64,000 nucleotides of DNA from Lentzea sp. NBRC 102530 (GTDB lineage Bacteria; Actinomycetota; Actinomycetes; Mycobacteriales; Pseudonocardiaceae): the NCBI RefSeq assembly GCF_030269365.1, contig NZ_BSTF01000005.1, positions 124,001-188,000 of the forward strand. Direction: 5' to 3'. Each line of letters starts with the position of its first letter. Positions within the stretch are counted from its first letter, which is position 1. The notes under the pieces were generated by a model. It saw only the letters and a program-made list of their open reading frames with translations, was not told the origin of the DNA and searched no databases. Positions 30,062-38,730 of this stretch are shown piece by piece. Made by a program: the position numbers and the translations under genes.

Positions 30062-30190
30062 AACCGTCAAGTATGGGCCGCACCCGGTTGCCCGCTGCGG
30101 GCAGTGGTCGGGACAGTGAAATCTTCCAGCTGGCGGAGTTGCAGCCGAGTTTGTGCGGTTTACTTGCGCAAGACGACCTGAGAGTCCTCG

Positions 30191-31495
30191 ATGGAGGTGG
30201 TTAGGGTGCTCAGGAGCTTCCGCTTGGAGAACCATCGCTCGTTCCGGGACGAGCACGAGTTGTTGCTCATGCCCGCGTACGCCAAGGAGCGCGAGGCGCT
30301 GCCGGTCGTCGCGATCTACGGAGCCAACGCCTCGGGCAAGTCGAACCTCCTCGACGGTCTGCGGTTCATGGCGGACGCGGTGAAGAACTCTTTCGCCTCG
30401 TGGGGGCCGGACGCGGGGGTGGTCGGCCGTCGCGCGTTCAAGCTCGACGCGGGGAAGTGGGGAGAGCCGTCAACGTTCGTGGTCGAGCTGATCCAGGACG
30501 GGGTGCGGTACACCTACGGCATCGAGGTGGACGACGAACGTGTCCTGGAGGAGTGGCTGTACAGCTACCCCGAGAAGCGCAAGCGAGTGCTGTTCGAGCG
30601 CATCGGTGACGAGATCAAGTTCGGCAGCACGCTTGAAGAGTCGAAGTCCGTGCTCGAGGTGCTGGAGAAGACGCTTCGGCCGAACTCGCTCCTGGTGAGC
30701 CTCGCCGCGCAACTCAACGTGGCGTGGGTGCTGCCGGTGTACCGCTGGTGCGTGAACTCATTGCGGTTCAGGGAGAGCACTGACGGGCTGGTTCTGGAAT
30801 TTGAGATCGCAAGTTTCTTCCAGAAGCGCCCGGAGCTGAGTCAAGAGCTGGTTGGTCTGGTTCGTGCTGCTGATGTCGGAATCGATGATGTCGTCGTTGT
30901 CAGGGACGAGGGTGTGGAATCATCGGCAGTTCGGGATCTGGTGGTCGATGAAATTTCTGACCTGGGGAAATTTCATCGCGCGCTGGACATTGTGGGATGG
31001 GGAGGTCGTAGACGACCAAGAGTCCAGGTGGTTCATCATGGATGTTCGGAGCCGTTTCTCCTCGAAGAAGAATCGGCCGGGACCCGGTCGTGGTTGAGTG
31101 TGCTCCCCTCGGTGCTGGCTGTCCTCCGCGACGGGGGCTGCCTGATCATCGACGAGATCGACGCGAGCCTGCACCCGTTGCTGACGATGCGCCTCATCTC
31201 GCTCTTCAACGACCCGCATGCGAATCCGGCTGGTGGCCAGCTCATCTTCACCACGCACGACGCGACGCTGCTGAACGCACCTTTCTCCGAAGAGGTTTTA
31301 GCTCGTGACGAGGTGTGGTTCGTGGAGAAGGAACGAGAGAGCGGGGCAAGTTCGCTCTACCCGTTGACCGACTTCAAGCCGCGCACTGAAGATAATCTCG
31401 AACGCCGCTACCTCGCCGGCCGCTATGGTGCGGTACCTGAACTGTTCGAGGACAAGTTCGCGGAAGTCGTCCGGGGTGGCCGTGGCGAGGCGTGA
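30191..31495 (+). CDS. RloA-like AAA/ABC-type ATPase (defence-associated)
   Basis: A 434-residue SMC/OLD-type ATPase. It starts with RSFRLENHRSFRDEHEL, Walker A is GANASGKS at about 44-51, the Walker B/D-loop is CLIIDEIDASLHP at about 316-328, and the H-loop is TTHD near 353. There is no nuclease domain in this protein; the next gene supplies a TOPRIM-like one. RloA/RloB and AbiL-type pairs are phage-defence systems. The stretch about 30780-31080 is visibly lower in GC with more A/T third positions than the neighbours, a sign of transfer. Confidence 0.85.
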   Translation: MEVVRVLRSFRLENHRSFRDEHELLLMPAYAKEREALPVVAIYGANASGKSNLLDGLRFMADAVKNSFASWGPDAGVVGRRAFKLDAGKWGEPSTFVVELIQDGVRYTYGIEVDDERVLEEWLYSYPEKRKRVLFERIGDEIKFGSTLEESKSVLEVLEKTLRPNSLLVSLAAQLNVAWVLPVYRWCVNSLRFRESTDGLVLEFEIASFFQKRPELSQELVGLVRAADVGIDDVVVVRDEGVESSAVRDLVVDEISDLGKFHRALDIVGWGGRRRPRVQVVHHGCSEPFLLEEESAGTRSWLSVLPSVLAVLRDGGCLIIDEIDASLHPLLTMRLISLFNDPHANPAGGQLIFTTHDATLLNAPFSEEVLARDEVWFVEKERESGASSLYPLTDFKPRTEDNLERRYLAGRYGAVPELFEDKFAEVVRGGRGEA

Positions 31496-32039
31496 CCGGA
31501 ACAGGGAGAACTCGCAGACGCGTCGAGGTCGCAGCAGGGAACTGCGCCCGGCGCACGTTCTCATCGTGACCGGAGGCGAGTGCACCGAGCCCGCCTACTT
31601 CACCGGGCTCGCGCGGGCACGCGGAGCGCGCGTCAAGGTGCGGTCGAAGACGGACTCGCCCAAGAACCTCGTGAAGTACGCGGCCGGGATCTTCACCAGT
31701 GACGAGTACGACAGCGTGTGGTGTGTCGTCGACGTGGACGACTTCGACATCGAGGGCGCTCGCGCAGAGGCGCAACGCCTGGGCGTCGAACTCGTCGTCT
31801 CCGAACCCTGTTTCGAGCTGTGGCTGCTGCTGCACTTCACCGACCACCGCGGTCACGTCGACAACGGCAAAGCCGCGTGCAAGCTGTTGGCCAAGCACGT
31901 CCCGGCCTACGACAAGAAGCTCGACTACGCGACGTTCGACGGCGGCGTCGAGGCCGCGATCAAACACGCCAAGGCGCTCGAGCCCGGTAACCCGTCGACC
32001 GACGTGTGGCGTCTCGTAGAGGTGCTCTTGCAGCACTGA
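31482..32039 (+). CDS. RloB-like TOPRIM-type effector protein
   Basis: A 185-residue RloB family protein. A basic N-terminus (ARRDRNRENSQTRRGR) precedes ILIVTGGECTEPAYFTGL, with the conserved Glu of the GExTE motif, then CVVDVDDFD, the DxD of a TOPRIM-like fold, and SEPCFELWLLLHF. The pair with the upstream ATPase is like AbiLi/AbiLii and PARIS-type two-gene systems, in which the ATPase senses a trigger and the partner cleaves nucleic acid. GTG 31482 lies inside the RloA-like gene (GTG 31476 is possible), so translation is coupled. Confidence 0.85.
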   Translation: MARRDRNRENSQTRRGRSRELRPAHVLIVTGGECTEPAYFTGLARARGARVKVRSKTDSPKNLVKYAAGIFTSDEYDSVWCVVDVDDFDIEGARAEAQRLGVELVVSEPCFELWLLLHFTDHRGHVDNGKAACKLLAKHVPAYDKKLDYATFDGGVEAAIKHAKALEPGNPSTDVWRLVEVLLQH

Positions 32040-32065
32040 GTTCAAGCGCCGGGACCTGGGGCGGT

Positions 32066-32071
32066 TACTCT
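32066..32071 (+). promoter_or_regulatory. -10 element (leaderless) of rimO
   Basis: TACTCT ends seven bases before GTG 32079 with no Shine-Dalgarno. This gives rimO and the genes after it a promoter separate from the RloAB-like pair. Confidence 0.45.
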
Positions 32072-32078
32072 GAGCGTC

Positions 32079-33482
32079 GTGTCTTCTCCCACCACTCCGC
32101 GACGCGTGTCGCTGCTGACCCTGGGCTGCGCCCGCAACGAGGTCGACTCCGAAGAGCTCGCCGGACGCCTCGGCGAGGGCGGCTGGGAGCTGGTGGACGA
32201 GGGCGCTGACGTCGTCGTCGTCAACACGTGCGGCTTCGTCGAGCAGGCCAAGAAGGACTCGGTCGACACGCTGCTGGCCGCCTCCGACACCGGCGCCAAG
32301 GTCGTCGCGGTCGGGTGCATGGCCGAGCGGTACGGCAAGGAGCTCGCGGACAGCCTCCCGGAGGCGGCCGCGGTCCTCGGGTTCGACCAGTACAACGACC
32401 TCGCCGAGCGGCTGCAGGACGTGCTGCACGGCAAGCCCGTCGAGTCGCACGTGCCGGTGGACCGCCGCACGCTGCTGCCGATCACGCCGGTGAAGCGTCA
32501 GGAAGCGAAAGAGGGCGTCCAGGTGCCCGGCCACGGCTGGGGTCCGACCAAAGTCCAGCGCAAGCGCCTCGACGACGCCCCCGTGGCGCCGTTGAAGATC
32601 GCGTCCGGCTGTGACCGCCGGTGCAGCTTCTGCGCCATTCCGAGCTTCCGCGGCGCCTTCGTGTCGCGGCACCCCGACGAGATCGTCTCCGAGGCCATGT
32701 GGCTCGCCGAGAACGGCGTCAAGGAGCTCTTCCTCGTCAGCGAGAACTCCACGAGCTACGGCAAGGACCTGCCGCGCGACCAGGGCGCCCTCGAACAGCT
32801 CCTCCCGCGACTGGCCTCCATCCCCGGCATCGAGCGGGTCAGGGTCAGCTACCTGCAGCCCGCCGAGACCAAGCCGAGTCTGGTGGCGGCCATCGCCAAG
32901 ACCGACAAGGTCGCGAACTACTTCGACATGTCGTTCCAGCACTCCAGCGAGAACGTGCTGCGCCGCATGCGCCGGTTCGGTGACACGGACAGCTTCCTCA
33001 AGCTCGTGTGGCAGATCCGCGAGCACGCGCCCGAGGCCGGCATCCGCAGCAACTTCATCGTCGGCTTCCCCGGCGAGACCGAGGAGGACCTGCGGGAGCT
33101 CGAGCGGTTCCTCACCGAGGCCCGGCTCGACGCGGTCGGCATCTTCGGCTACTCCGACGAGGACGGCACGGAGGCCGAGGAGCTCGACGGCAAGCTCGAC
33201 GCCGACGTCATCGCGGAGCGGGTGCAGCGGATCGGCAACCTCGTCGAGGAGCTGACGAGCCAGCGCGCCGAGGACCGGGTCGGCACCGAGGTCACCGTGC
33301 TGATCGAGACCGAGGAGGACGACGAGAGCGACTGCGTCGGCCGGGCCGAGCACCAGGCGCCCGAGGTCGACGGCGAGTGCATCGTGCTGGACGCGGAGAA
33401 CCTCAAGCGCGGCGACTTCGTGCGCTGCCGGGTCGTCGACTCCGAGGGAGTGGACCTGGTCGTCGAGGTAATCGGGACATGA
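32079..33482 (+). CDS. rimO: Ribosomal protein S12 methylthiotransferase RimO
   Basis: A radical-SAM enzyme (467 residues) that adds a methylthio group to an Asp of ribosomal protein S12. It has an N-terminal UPF0004 domain with three Cys ([25 protein letters not shown]), the radical SAM motif CDRRCSFC, the [11 protein letters not shown] segment and a C-terminal TRAM domain (residues about 395-465). Two 4Fe-4S clusters are expected. The stop overlaps the pgsA start. Confidence 0.97.
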   Translation: MSSPTTPRRVSLLTLGCARNEVDSEELAGRLGEGGWELVDEGADVVVVNTCGFVEQAKKDSVDTLLAASDTGAKVVAVGCMAERYGKELADSLPEAAAVLGFDQYNDLAERLQDVLHGKPVESHVPVDRRTLLPITPVKRQEAKEGVQVPGHGWGPTKVQRKRLDDAPVAPLKIASGCDRRCSFCAIPSFRGAFVSRHPDEIVSEAMWLAENGVKELFLVSENSTSYGKDLPRDQGALEQLLPRLASIPGIERVRVSYLQPAETKPSLVAAIAKTDKVANYFDMSFQHSSENVLRRMRRFGDTDSFLKLVWQIREHAPEAGIRSNFIVGFPGETEEDLRELERFLTEARLDAVGIFGYSDEDGTEAEELDGKLDADVIAERVQRIGNLVEELTSQRAEDRVGTEVTVLIETEEDDESDCVGRAEHQAPEVDGECIVLDAENLKRGDFVRCRVVDSEGVDLVVEVIGT

Positions 33483-34057
33483 CTGAAGCCCGGAAGGTCC
33501 CGCTGCTCAACGTCGCGAACATCCTCACGATGGCGCGGCTGGTACTCGTTCCGGTCTTCCTGTTCTCCCTGTTCGAAGCGGGCGGCTTCGACACCACGTG
33601 GCGCCTGATCGCGTTCGCCGTGTTCGCGGTCGCGAGCTTCACCGACCACATCGACGGCACGCTCGCGCGCAAGCACGGGCTCATCACCGACTTCGGCAAG
33701 ATCGCCGACCCGATCGCGGACAAGGCGCTCACCGGCTCGGCGCTGGTGGGGCTGAGCATCCTCGACGTGCTGCCGTGGTGGATCACGATCGTCATCGGCG
33801 TGCGCGAGATCGGCATCACGCTGCTGCGGTTCTGGGTGATCCGCTACGGCGTGATCCCGGCGAGCCGCGGCGGCAAGGCCAAGACGCTGGCGCAGGTCAT
33901 CGCCATCGGGTTGTTCGTGCTCCCGCAGAACGACGTGCTGCAGCTGATCGCCTGGGTGATCATGGCGGTCGCGCTCGTGCTGACGGTCGTCACGGGAATC
34001 GACTACGTCGTCCGAGCGTTCAAGATGAAGGCGAGGGCAGGGAGAGCGGTGGCATGA
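33479..34057 (+). CDS. pgsA: CDP-diacylglycerol-glycerol-3-phosphate phosphatidyltransferase
   Basis: A 192-residue CDP-alcohol phosphotransferase that makes phosphatidylglycerol phosphate at the membrane. The family motif D(x)2DG(x)2AR(x)8G(x)3D(x)3D is complete in [20 protein letters not shown] and the following ADPIADK. About five helices follow. The ATG overlaps the rimO stop (ATGA) and its stop overlaps the next gene, so rimO, pgsA and the CinA-like gene form one operon. It corresponds to mycobacterial pgsA3. Confidence 0.95.
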   Translation: MTEARKVPLLNVANILTMARLVLVPVFLFSLFEAGGFDTTWRLIAFAVFAVASFTDHIDGTLARKHGLITDFGKIADPIADKALTGSALVGLSILDVLPWWITIVIGVREIGITLLRFWVIRYGVIPASRGGKAKTLAQVIAIGLFVLPQNDVLQLIAWVIMAVALVLTVVTGIDYVVRAFKMKARAGRAVA

Positions 34058-34527
34058 ACGTCGTCGAACTGCTCAAAGCGAGGAACCAGACCGTCGCCAC
34101 GGCCGAGTCGCTGACCGCGGGTCTGCTGTGCGCGACGATCGTCGACACACCGGGGGCGAGTGCCGTGGTCCGCGGTGGGTTGATCGTCTACGCCACCGAG
34201 CTCAAACACGAGCTCGCGGGCGTGGATCAGCAGTTGCTCGACGAGCACGGAGCCGTGCACCCCGACGTCGCGGTCCAACTGGCCGAGGGCGCCAGGAAGA
34301 GGTGTGGATCGGACTGGGGGATCGGGCTGACCGGGGTCGCCGGGCCCGATCCGCAGGACGGTGTGCCCCCGGGAACGGTCCACATCGGCTTGAGCGGTCC
34401 TGGAGTGTCCACAGTGCGGACAATCACTCTCAGTGGTGATCGTTGCGCGGTCCGTCGGGACTCCGTGGAAAAAGCCCTGGTCCTGCTCTCGGATTACCTG
34501 CTGATGACCGACGCCGGGAACAAATGA
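34054..34527 (+). CDS. CinA-like C-terminal domain protein (nicotinamide-nucleotide amidase)
   Basis: The 157-residue protein is the stand-alone C-terminal CinA/PncC domain, which deamidates nicotinamide mononucleotide. Conserved parts are TVATAESLTAGLL, PGASAVVRGGLIVYA, and the GIGLTGVAGP(D)PQDGVPPGTVHIG loop. The N-terminal molybdopterin-like domain of full-length CinA is absent. The ATG overlaps the pgsA stop. Confidence 0.93.
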   Translation: MNVVELLKARNQTVATAESLTAGLLCATIVDTPGASAVVRGGLIVYATELKHELAGVDQQLLDEHGAVHPDVAVQLAEGARKRCGSDWGIGLTGVAGPDPQDGVPPGTVHIGLSGPGVSTVRTITLSGDRCAVRRDSVEKALVLLSDYLLMTDAGNK

Positions 34528-34540
34528 TGACTCCGCGTTC

Positions 34541-34554
34541 GTTCGCCCTTGGCG
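34541..34554. promoter_or_regulatory. Candidate ClgR box upstream of clgR
   Basis: GTTCGCCCTTGGCG matches the actinobacterial ClgR consensus GTTCGC-N5-GCG exactly and lies 79 bases before the clgR ATG. ClgR is known to autoregulate in related genera. Confidence 0.6.
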
Positions 34555-34632
34555 GACGTGTTCGGAAGTCAGTGCCCGTTGTCGGTGTCGATCGGTAACG
34601 TAGGGACACGGCCGGCCGGAAGGAGGCGCGCG

Positions 34633-35055
34633 ATGACCGTGCTGCTACGCGAGGCGATCGGTGATCGACTTCGCCATGCCCGCACCAACCAACGCCGCAC
34701 GCTGCGCGAGGTCTCTCGGACCGCCCGCGTGAGCCTGGGGTACCTGTCCGAGGTGGAGCGCGGCCGCAAAGAGGCCTCCAGCGAGCTCCTCTCGGCCATC
34801 TGTGACGCGTTAGAGCTCCCGCTGTCCGAACTGCTGCACCACGTCGCCTCCGACATCGGCGCCGTCCAGCAGACGCCGGACACGGTGCCCGACACCGTCC
34901 CGGACGGACGAACGGATGGGCGCAAGCTGGAGGGTGGCCGCGTGCTGCCGTCCACGCTCTCGGACGACCTCTCGGACCTGCGCCTGCAGCCCATGCTCAG
35001 TCACAGGCTCACGAGCAAGATCGGCGAGAAGCCCAAGGCAGTCGCTGCGGCTTGA
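34633..35055 (+). CDS. clgR: ClgR-type transcriptional regulator
   Basis: A 140-residue XRE-type helix-turn-helix protein. [20 protein letters not shown] and [25 protein letters not shown] form the HTH with the ClgR signature ending. The C-terminus ([17 protein letters not shown]) ends in Ala residues like the degradation tag that makes ClgR a Clp substrate. ClgR activates clp protease and psp genes. The ATG at 34633 follows GGAAGGAGG; an ATG at 34549 is unlikely. pspA and pspM follow, as in mycobacteria. Confidence 0.93.
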   Translation: MTVLLREAIGDRLRHARTNQRRTLREVSRTARVSLGYLSEVERGRKEASSELLSAICDALELPLSELLHHVASDIGAVQQTPDTVPDTVPDGRTDGRKLEGGRVLPSTLSDDLSDLRLQPMLSHRLTSKIGEKPKAVAAA

Positions 35056-35072
35056 CACCTATGACATCCACA

Positions 35073-35104
35073 CGACCCCGTACGCCTTCTGGCGTGCGGG
35101 GTCG
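35073..35104 (+). terminator. Strong hairpin terminator after clgR
   Basis: A 14-bp stem (CGACCCCGTACGCC, 35073-35086, with GGCGTGCGGGGTCG, 35091-35104, one G-T wobble) has a TTCT loop, 18 bases after the clgR stop. There is no T-tract. Confidence 0.75.
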
Positions 35105-35416
35105 CCTGCATTCGGGTGATCTGGGCAGGCCTGTGGCCCCCGCCACGTGACGGTCTGCAACAAGACCGCCCGTTCGTACGTTCAACTGACAACGACGGCA
35201 GCGGGCTGGACGGCAGGCAACGGCTTGGCATCAGCACGCTGGGTCACCGCGTCTCCGGGCGCGGGTGCGGGCAGGATTGGCACGTCGCAAGGCGTGTACT
35301 CCTAAGTCCCGGGGTGGGTCAGGGTGTTCCCGGATATCTCCCCGTGTCGGTGGATACGCCGACGCACAATTGAGACGATGGATCCAACACCGGCACCGAG
35401 AAGGCAGGCGTAGGAG
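35105..35416. other. Non-coding region before pspA
   Basis: This 312-base stretch holds the psp promoter region but no convincing long frame. At 35365-35370 CACAAT could be a -10. An 11-codon frame (MDPTPAPRRQA) runs from ATG 35378 to TAG 35411-35413, in the same frame as pspA and with its stop overlapping the pspA ribosome-binding site. No ClgR box (GTTCGC-N5-GCG) was found here. Confidence 0.5.
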
Positions 35417-36268
35417 ATGGCCAGTCCGTTCGTGAAGTTCTGGAAGTACCTGATGGCGTCGTTCTCGTCGAAGATCGACGAGCACGCTGACCCGAAGGTG
35501 CAGATCCAGCAGGCCATCGAGGAGGCGCAGCGTCAGCACCAGGCGCTCTCTCAGCAGGCGGCAGCAGTCATCGGCAACCAGCGCCAGCTGGAGATGAAGC
35601 TGAACCGCCAGCTCGGCGACGTCGAGAAGCTGCAGGCCTCCGCCCGTCAGGCACTCGTGCTCGCCGACGAGGCGCGCGCGAAGGGCGACGAGCAGAAGGC
35701 CGCCCAGTTCGAGAACGCCGCGCAGGGCTTCGCCACCCAGCTCGTCACGGCTGAGCAGGGCATCGAGGACCTCAAGACGTTGCACGACCAGTCGCTGCAG
35801 GCCGCCGCACAGGCCAAGCAGGCGGTCGAGCGCAACTCGATGATGTTGCAGCAGAAGCTGGCGGAGCGCACCAAGCTCCTCAGCCAGCTCGAGCAGGCCA
35901 AGATGCAGGAGCAGGTCTCCGCATCGCTGAACCAGATGAGCGAACTCGCCGCGCCGGGCAACGTCCCGTCTCTGGAAGAGGTTCGCGACAAGATCGAGAA
36001 GCGCTACTCGACCGCTCTCGGGTCCGCCGAGCTCGCCCAGAACTCGGTGCAGGGCCGGATGCTCGAGGTGCAGGCCTCGACCACCCAGCTCGCCGGCTCG
36101 TCGCGTCTCGAGCAGATCCGCGCCTCGATGCACGGTGGCCAGTCGAGCACCCCGCAGCAGGTCACCGCGGGCAACAGCGCCGCCGCGCAGATCCAGGCCG
36201 AGATCGCGCAGCGCGTCCAGTCGGAGCAGAAGACCCAGCAGCAGCAGGTTCCTCCCGCCCAGAACTGA
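35417..36268 (+). CDS. pspA: PspA/IM30 family membrane-stress protein
   Basis: A 283-residue PspA homologue (the mycobacterial 35-kDa antigen Rv2744c). It begins with the amphipathic helix [22 protein letters not shown] and continues as a long alpha-helical coiled coil (Gln/Ala/Glu-rich, residues about 25-225), then a Gln-rich tail. It supports the inner membrane under envelope stress and binds its regulator ClgR in mycobacteria. TAGGAG precedes the ATG. Confidence 0.95.
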   Translation: MASPFVKFWKYLMASFSSKIDEHADPKVQIQQAIEEAQRQHQALSQQAAAVIGNQRQLEMKLNRQLGDVEKLQASARQALVLADEARAKGDEQKAAQFENAAQGFATQLVTAEQGIEDLKTLHDQSLQAAAQAKQAVERNSMMLQQKLAERTKLLSQLEQAKMQEQVSASLNQMSELAAPGNVPSLEEVRDKIEKRYSTALGSAELAQNSVQGRMLEVQASTTQLAGSSRLEQIRASMHGGQSSTPQQVTAGNSAAAQIQAEIAQRVQSEQKTQQQQVPPAQN

Positions 36269-36305
36269 GGTTCTGCGGGCGGCGGGGAGCAGGAGGAGTC
36301 AGCAG

Positions 36306-37133
36306 GTGATCATGGAGCCCTGGAGAAACCGTCCCAACAACGAGATCGTCCGCAAGGTCGTCGGCGAGTTGGGTGCGTCGCTCCAGGGCCACCCGCTGGC
36401 CGAGCAGGCGCGCTACCGCCTGCAGAAGTGGAACGACCCGGTCGCGAAGCTCGAACGCAAGCGCAAGCGGACCAACGCCGTGCTGACGTTCTGGCTGATC
36501 GTGATCACGATGCTCGGCACCCTCGCGGTGCTGGGTTTCACCGGCGTGCTCGGCACGTGGGCCGCCGTCACCGGCTCGATCGGCGCGGCCGTGCCCGCCG
36601 TGCTGGCCGTGCGCAGCGGGTTCAAGCTCAAGGAGATCGGCGTCGCCCGGCAGCGCCTCGCGCTGTCGCCGCCGCCCGCTCCCCGGCCGCCGCTGCCCGC
36701 GCACATCTCGTCCGCGCGGGTGCCGATGGAGAAGCTGCACAGCGCCGAGGACGCGATGACGCAGCTACTCGTGCAGCTCGACTCGCCCGCGCTCACGTCG
36801 ATGCCCGCCGAGTCCGTCCAGCACGCCCGTCAGACCGCCCAGGAGGCCGCTGCGGCCATCCGTGCGGTGTCGGCGCAGCTGCAGGCCGTCGAACGCGCCC
36901 GGGACACCGCTCCGCCGCTGGAACGCGCCCCGTTGGTCGAAGGCGTGCGGGTGCTGCGGGAGCAACTCGCGGACGGCGTGGACCGCTACTGTGCGTTGGT
37001 GGCCGAGGCCGGCAAGGCGCTGGCCGCGAGCACGCAGTTCCAGAACCCGGGCGAGGTCCTGGACGACGCGACGGACCACATGGCCGGTTTGGCGTCCGCG
37101 ATGCGCGATGTCTCAGGCTATTCAGCGTACTGA
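36306..37133 (+). CDS. PspA-associated membrane protein PspM-like
   Basis: A 275-residue protein syntenic with mycobacterial Rv2743c (pspM). The cytosolic N-terminus (NNEIVRKVVGELGASL...) precedes two helices (about 55-100: AVLTFWLIVITMLGTLAVLG, AAVTGSIGAAVPAVLAV) and a long helical cytosolic tail. The GTG at 36306 is preferred because AGGAGG lies 9 bases upstream; ATG 36312 is an alternative. It likely anchors PspA to the membrane. Confidence 0.82.
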   Translation: MIMEPWRNRPNNEIVRKVVGELGASLQGHPLAEQARYRLQKWNDPVAKLERKRKRTNAVLTFWLIVITMLGTLAVLGFTGVLGTWAAVTGSIGAAVPAVLAVRSGFKLKEIGVARQRLALSPPPAPRPPLPAHISSARVPMEKLHSAEDAMTQLLVQLDSPALTSMPAESVQHARQTAQEAAAAIRAVSAQLQAVERARDTAPPLERAPLVEGVRVLREQLADGVDRYCALVAEAGKALAASTQFQNPGEVLDDATDHMAGLASAMRDVSGYSAY

Positions 37134-37300
37134 ATGTAACGCTCCGTAGTCACTTGCGGCTATTCGGCGAGTCTCTCTGGAGATCTCTGCTGCAATCGTG
37201 TGATTATCGGACCGTTATCTAGCCGTAGCCGCTACATGGCGTGGCAGGATTCCGGGGCCGGTCTGCGGGAAGTCCGGCTGAATTGCCGGGAGGCAGTGCG

Positions 37301-38554
37301 TTGGCGTTGTGGACCGTGCACGGGGACGGTCGGATCACCGACAGTGAAACCGTCGCACCCCAGGAGAGGGTGAGCTGGCCGCTCACCATCGGGTTCGGAG
37401 TGCAGCACCTCGTCGCCATGTTCGGCGCCACGGTGATCGTGCCCACCGCCACCGGTCTCCCCGTCGCCACCACGCTGCTGTTCTCCGGCCTCGGCACGCT
37501 GCTGTTCCTGGTGATCACCAAGAACCGGGTGCCGAGCTACCTCGGCTCGTCGTTCGCGTTCGTCGCGCCCCTGATCGCCGCGCGCGAGCAGGGCATCGCC
37601 GCCCAGCTCGGCGGGGTCGTCGCGGCCGGCCTGCTGGTGATCGTCGTCGGCATCGCGGTCAAGGCGCTCGGCGTGCGGCTGCTGGAGTCGGTCATGCCGC
37701 CGGTCGTCACCGGCGCGGTCGTCATCCTCATCGGCCTGAACCTCTCGCGGCAGGCCACCTCGAACTTCGGCGAGCAACCGCTGCTGGCCGGCCTGACCAC
37801 CGTGGTGATCCTGCTGGCGGGCGTGCTGGGCCGGGGCCTGGTGTTCCGCTTCTCGGTCCTGATCGGCTTCGTGGCGGTCTGGATGGGCGGCCTCGCGTTC
37901 GGCGCCGTGCCGTCCGCCCGGATCGCCGAGCTGCGGGAGGCGGCCTGGGTGGGCCTGCCGCGGCTCTACCAGCCCGAGCTGCGGCCGTCGGTCGTGCTGT
38001 TGATGCTGCCCGTGGTGATCGTGCTGGTGGCCGAGGTCGTCGGGCACGTGAAGGCCGTCGCGGCGCTGACCGGTCGCAACCTCGACGGCAGCGCGGGCGA
38101 CGCGATCATCGCCAACGGCCTGTCGACGGCGTTGTCCGGACTCGGCGGCGGCGCGGGCACCACGACGTACTCCGAGAACATCGGCGTGATGGCCGTGACC
38201 CGCGTCTACACGACGGCGGCCTTCGCGTTCGCCGGGGTGTTCTCGGTGGTGCTGGCGTTCTCCCCGAAGGCCATCGCGCTGTTCGGCACCATCCCGCCGG
38301 GCGTGCTCGGCGGCTGCACGCTCGTGCTCTACGGCCTGATCGTGCTGGTCGGCGTGCGGATCTGGATGGACCGCGGCGTCGACCTGGCGAGCCCGGTGAA
38401 CGCCATGGTCGGCGGCGCCGCGCTGGTGGCCGGCGTCGGTGACCTCACGATCGAGATCGGCGACCTGGAACTCGGCGGCATGGTGTGGGGCTCGCTGCTC
38501 GTCGTGATCCTGCACCCGGTGATGCGCTGGCTCAGGGCTGCGCGCCGTAACTGA
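37301..38554 (+). CDS. NCS2 family uracil/xanthine permease
   Basis: About 417 residues with a 14-helix NCS2 (UraA/PbuX-like) fold. Visible signatures are GFGVQHLVAMFGATVIVP, the FAFVAPL segment, and GLGGGAGTTTYSENIGVMAVTRVYTT, which carries the conserved substrate Glu. It is a proton-coupled nucleobase importer; VTR-YSENIG pattern and the nearby pyrD favour uracil. TTG 37301 is chosen because GGGAGG lies 7 bases upstream. Confidence 0.9.
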   Translation: MALWTVHGDGRITDSETVAPQERVSWPLTIGFGVQHLVAMFGATVIVPTATGLPVATTLLFSGLGTLLFLVITKNRVPSYLGSSFAFVAPLIAAREQGIAAQLGGVVAAGLLVIVVGIAVKALGVRLLESVMPPVVTGAVVILIGLNLSRQATSNFGEQPLLAGLTTVVILLAGVLGRGLVFRFSVLIGFVAVWMGGLAFGAVPSARIAELREAAWVGLPRLYQPELRPSVVLLMLPVVIVLVAEVVGHVKAVAALTGRNLDGSAGDAIIANGLSTALSGLGGGAGTTTYSENIGVMAVTRVYTTAAFAFAGVFSVVLAFSPKAIALFGTIPPGVLGGCTLVLYGLIVLVGVRIWMDRGVDLASPVNAMVGGAALVAGVGDLTIEIGDLELGGMVWGSLLVVILHPVMRWLRAARRN

Positions 38555-38631
38555 CTGCCACACGTTGGTGTGGTTTCCGTGACTCCACTTCGGACCGATC
38601 CAGTTCCCGGTCCACTGGAGGGAGTTCGGTC

Positions 38632-38730
38632 ATGGTCGCCGCGTACTACGTGGTGCTCTTCTTCGCCTGCGCCATAATCGCGGGCAGTCTGGTCGCCACA
38701 CGCATCCGGTTGCTGCGTCACCGCCGATGA
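38632..38730 (+). CDS. 32-residue single-helix membrane peptide
   Basis: ATG 38632 follows GGAGGGAG and encodes MVAAYYVVLFFACAIIAGSL followed by a basic tail ([12 protein letters not shown]). It has one hydrophobic helix and a positively charged C-terminal tail, so an N-out, C-in topology is likely. The stop overlaps the ATG of the glycosyltransferase (ATGA, 38727-38730), so translation of the two is coupled. It may be an accessory subunit of the enzyme. It was identified by ribosome-binding site, coding quality and overlap. Confidence 0.65.
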   Translation: MVAAYYVVLFFACAIIAGSLVATRIRLLRHRR

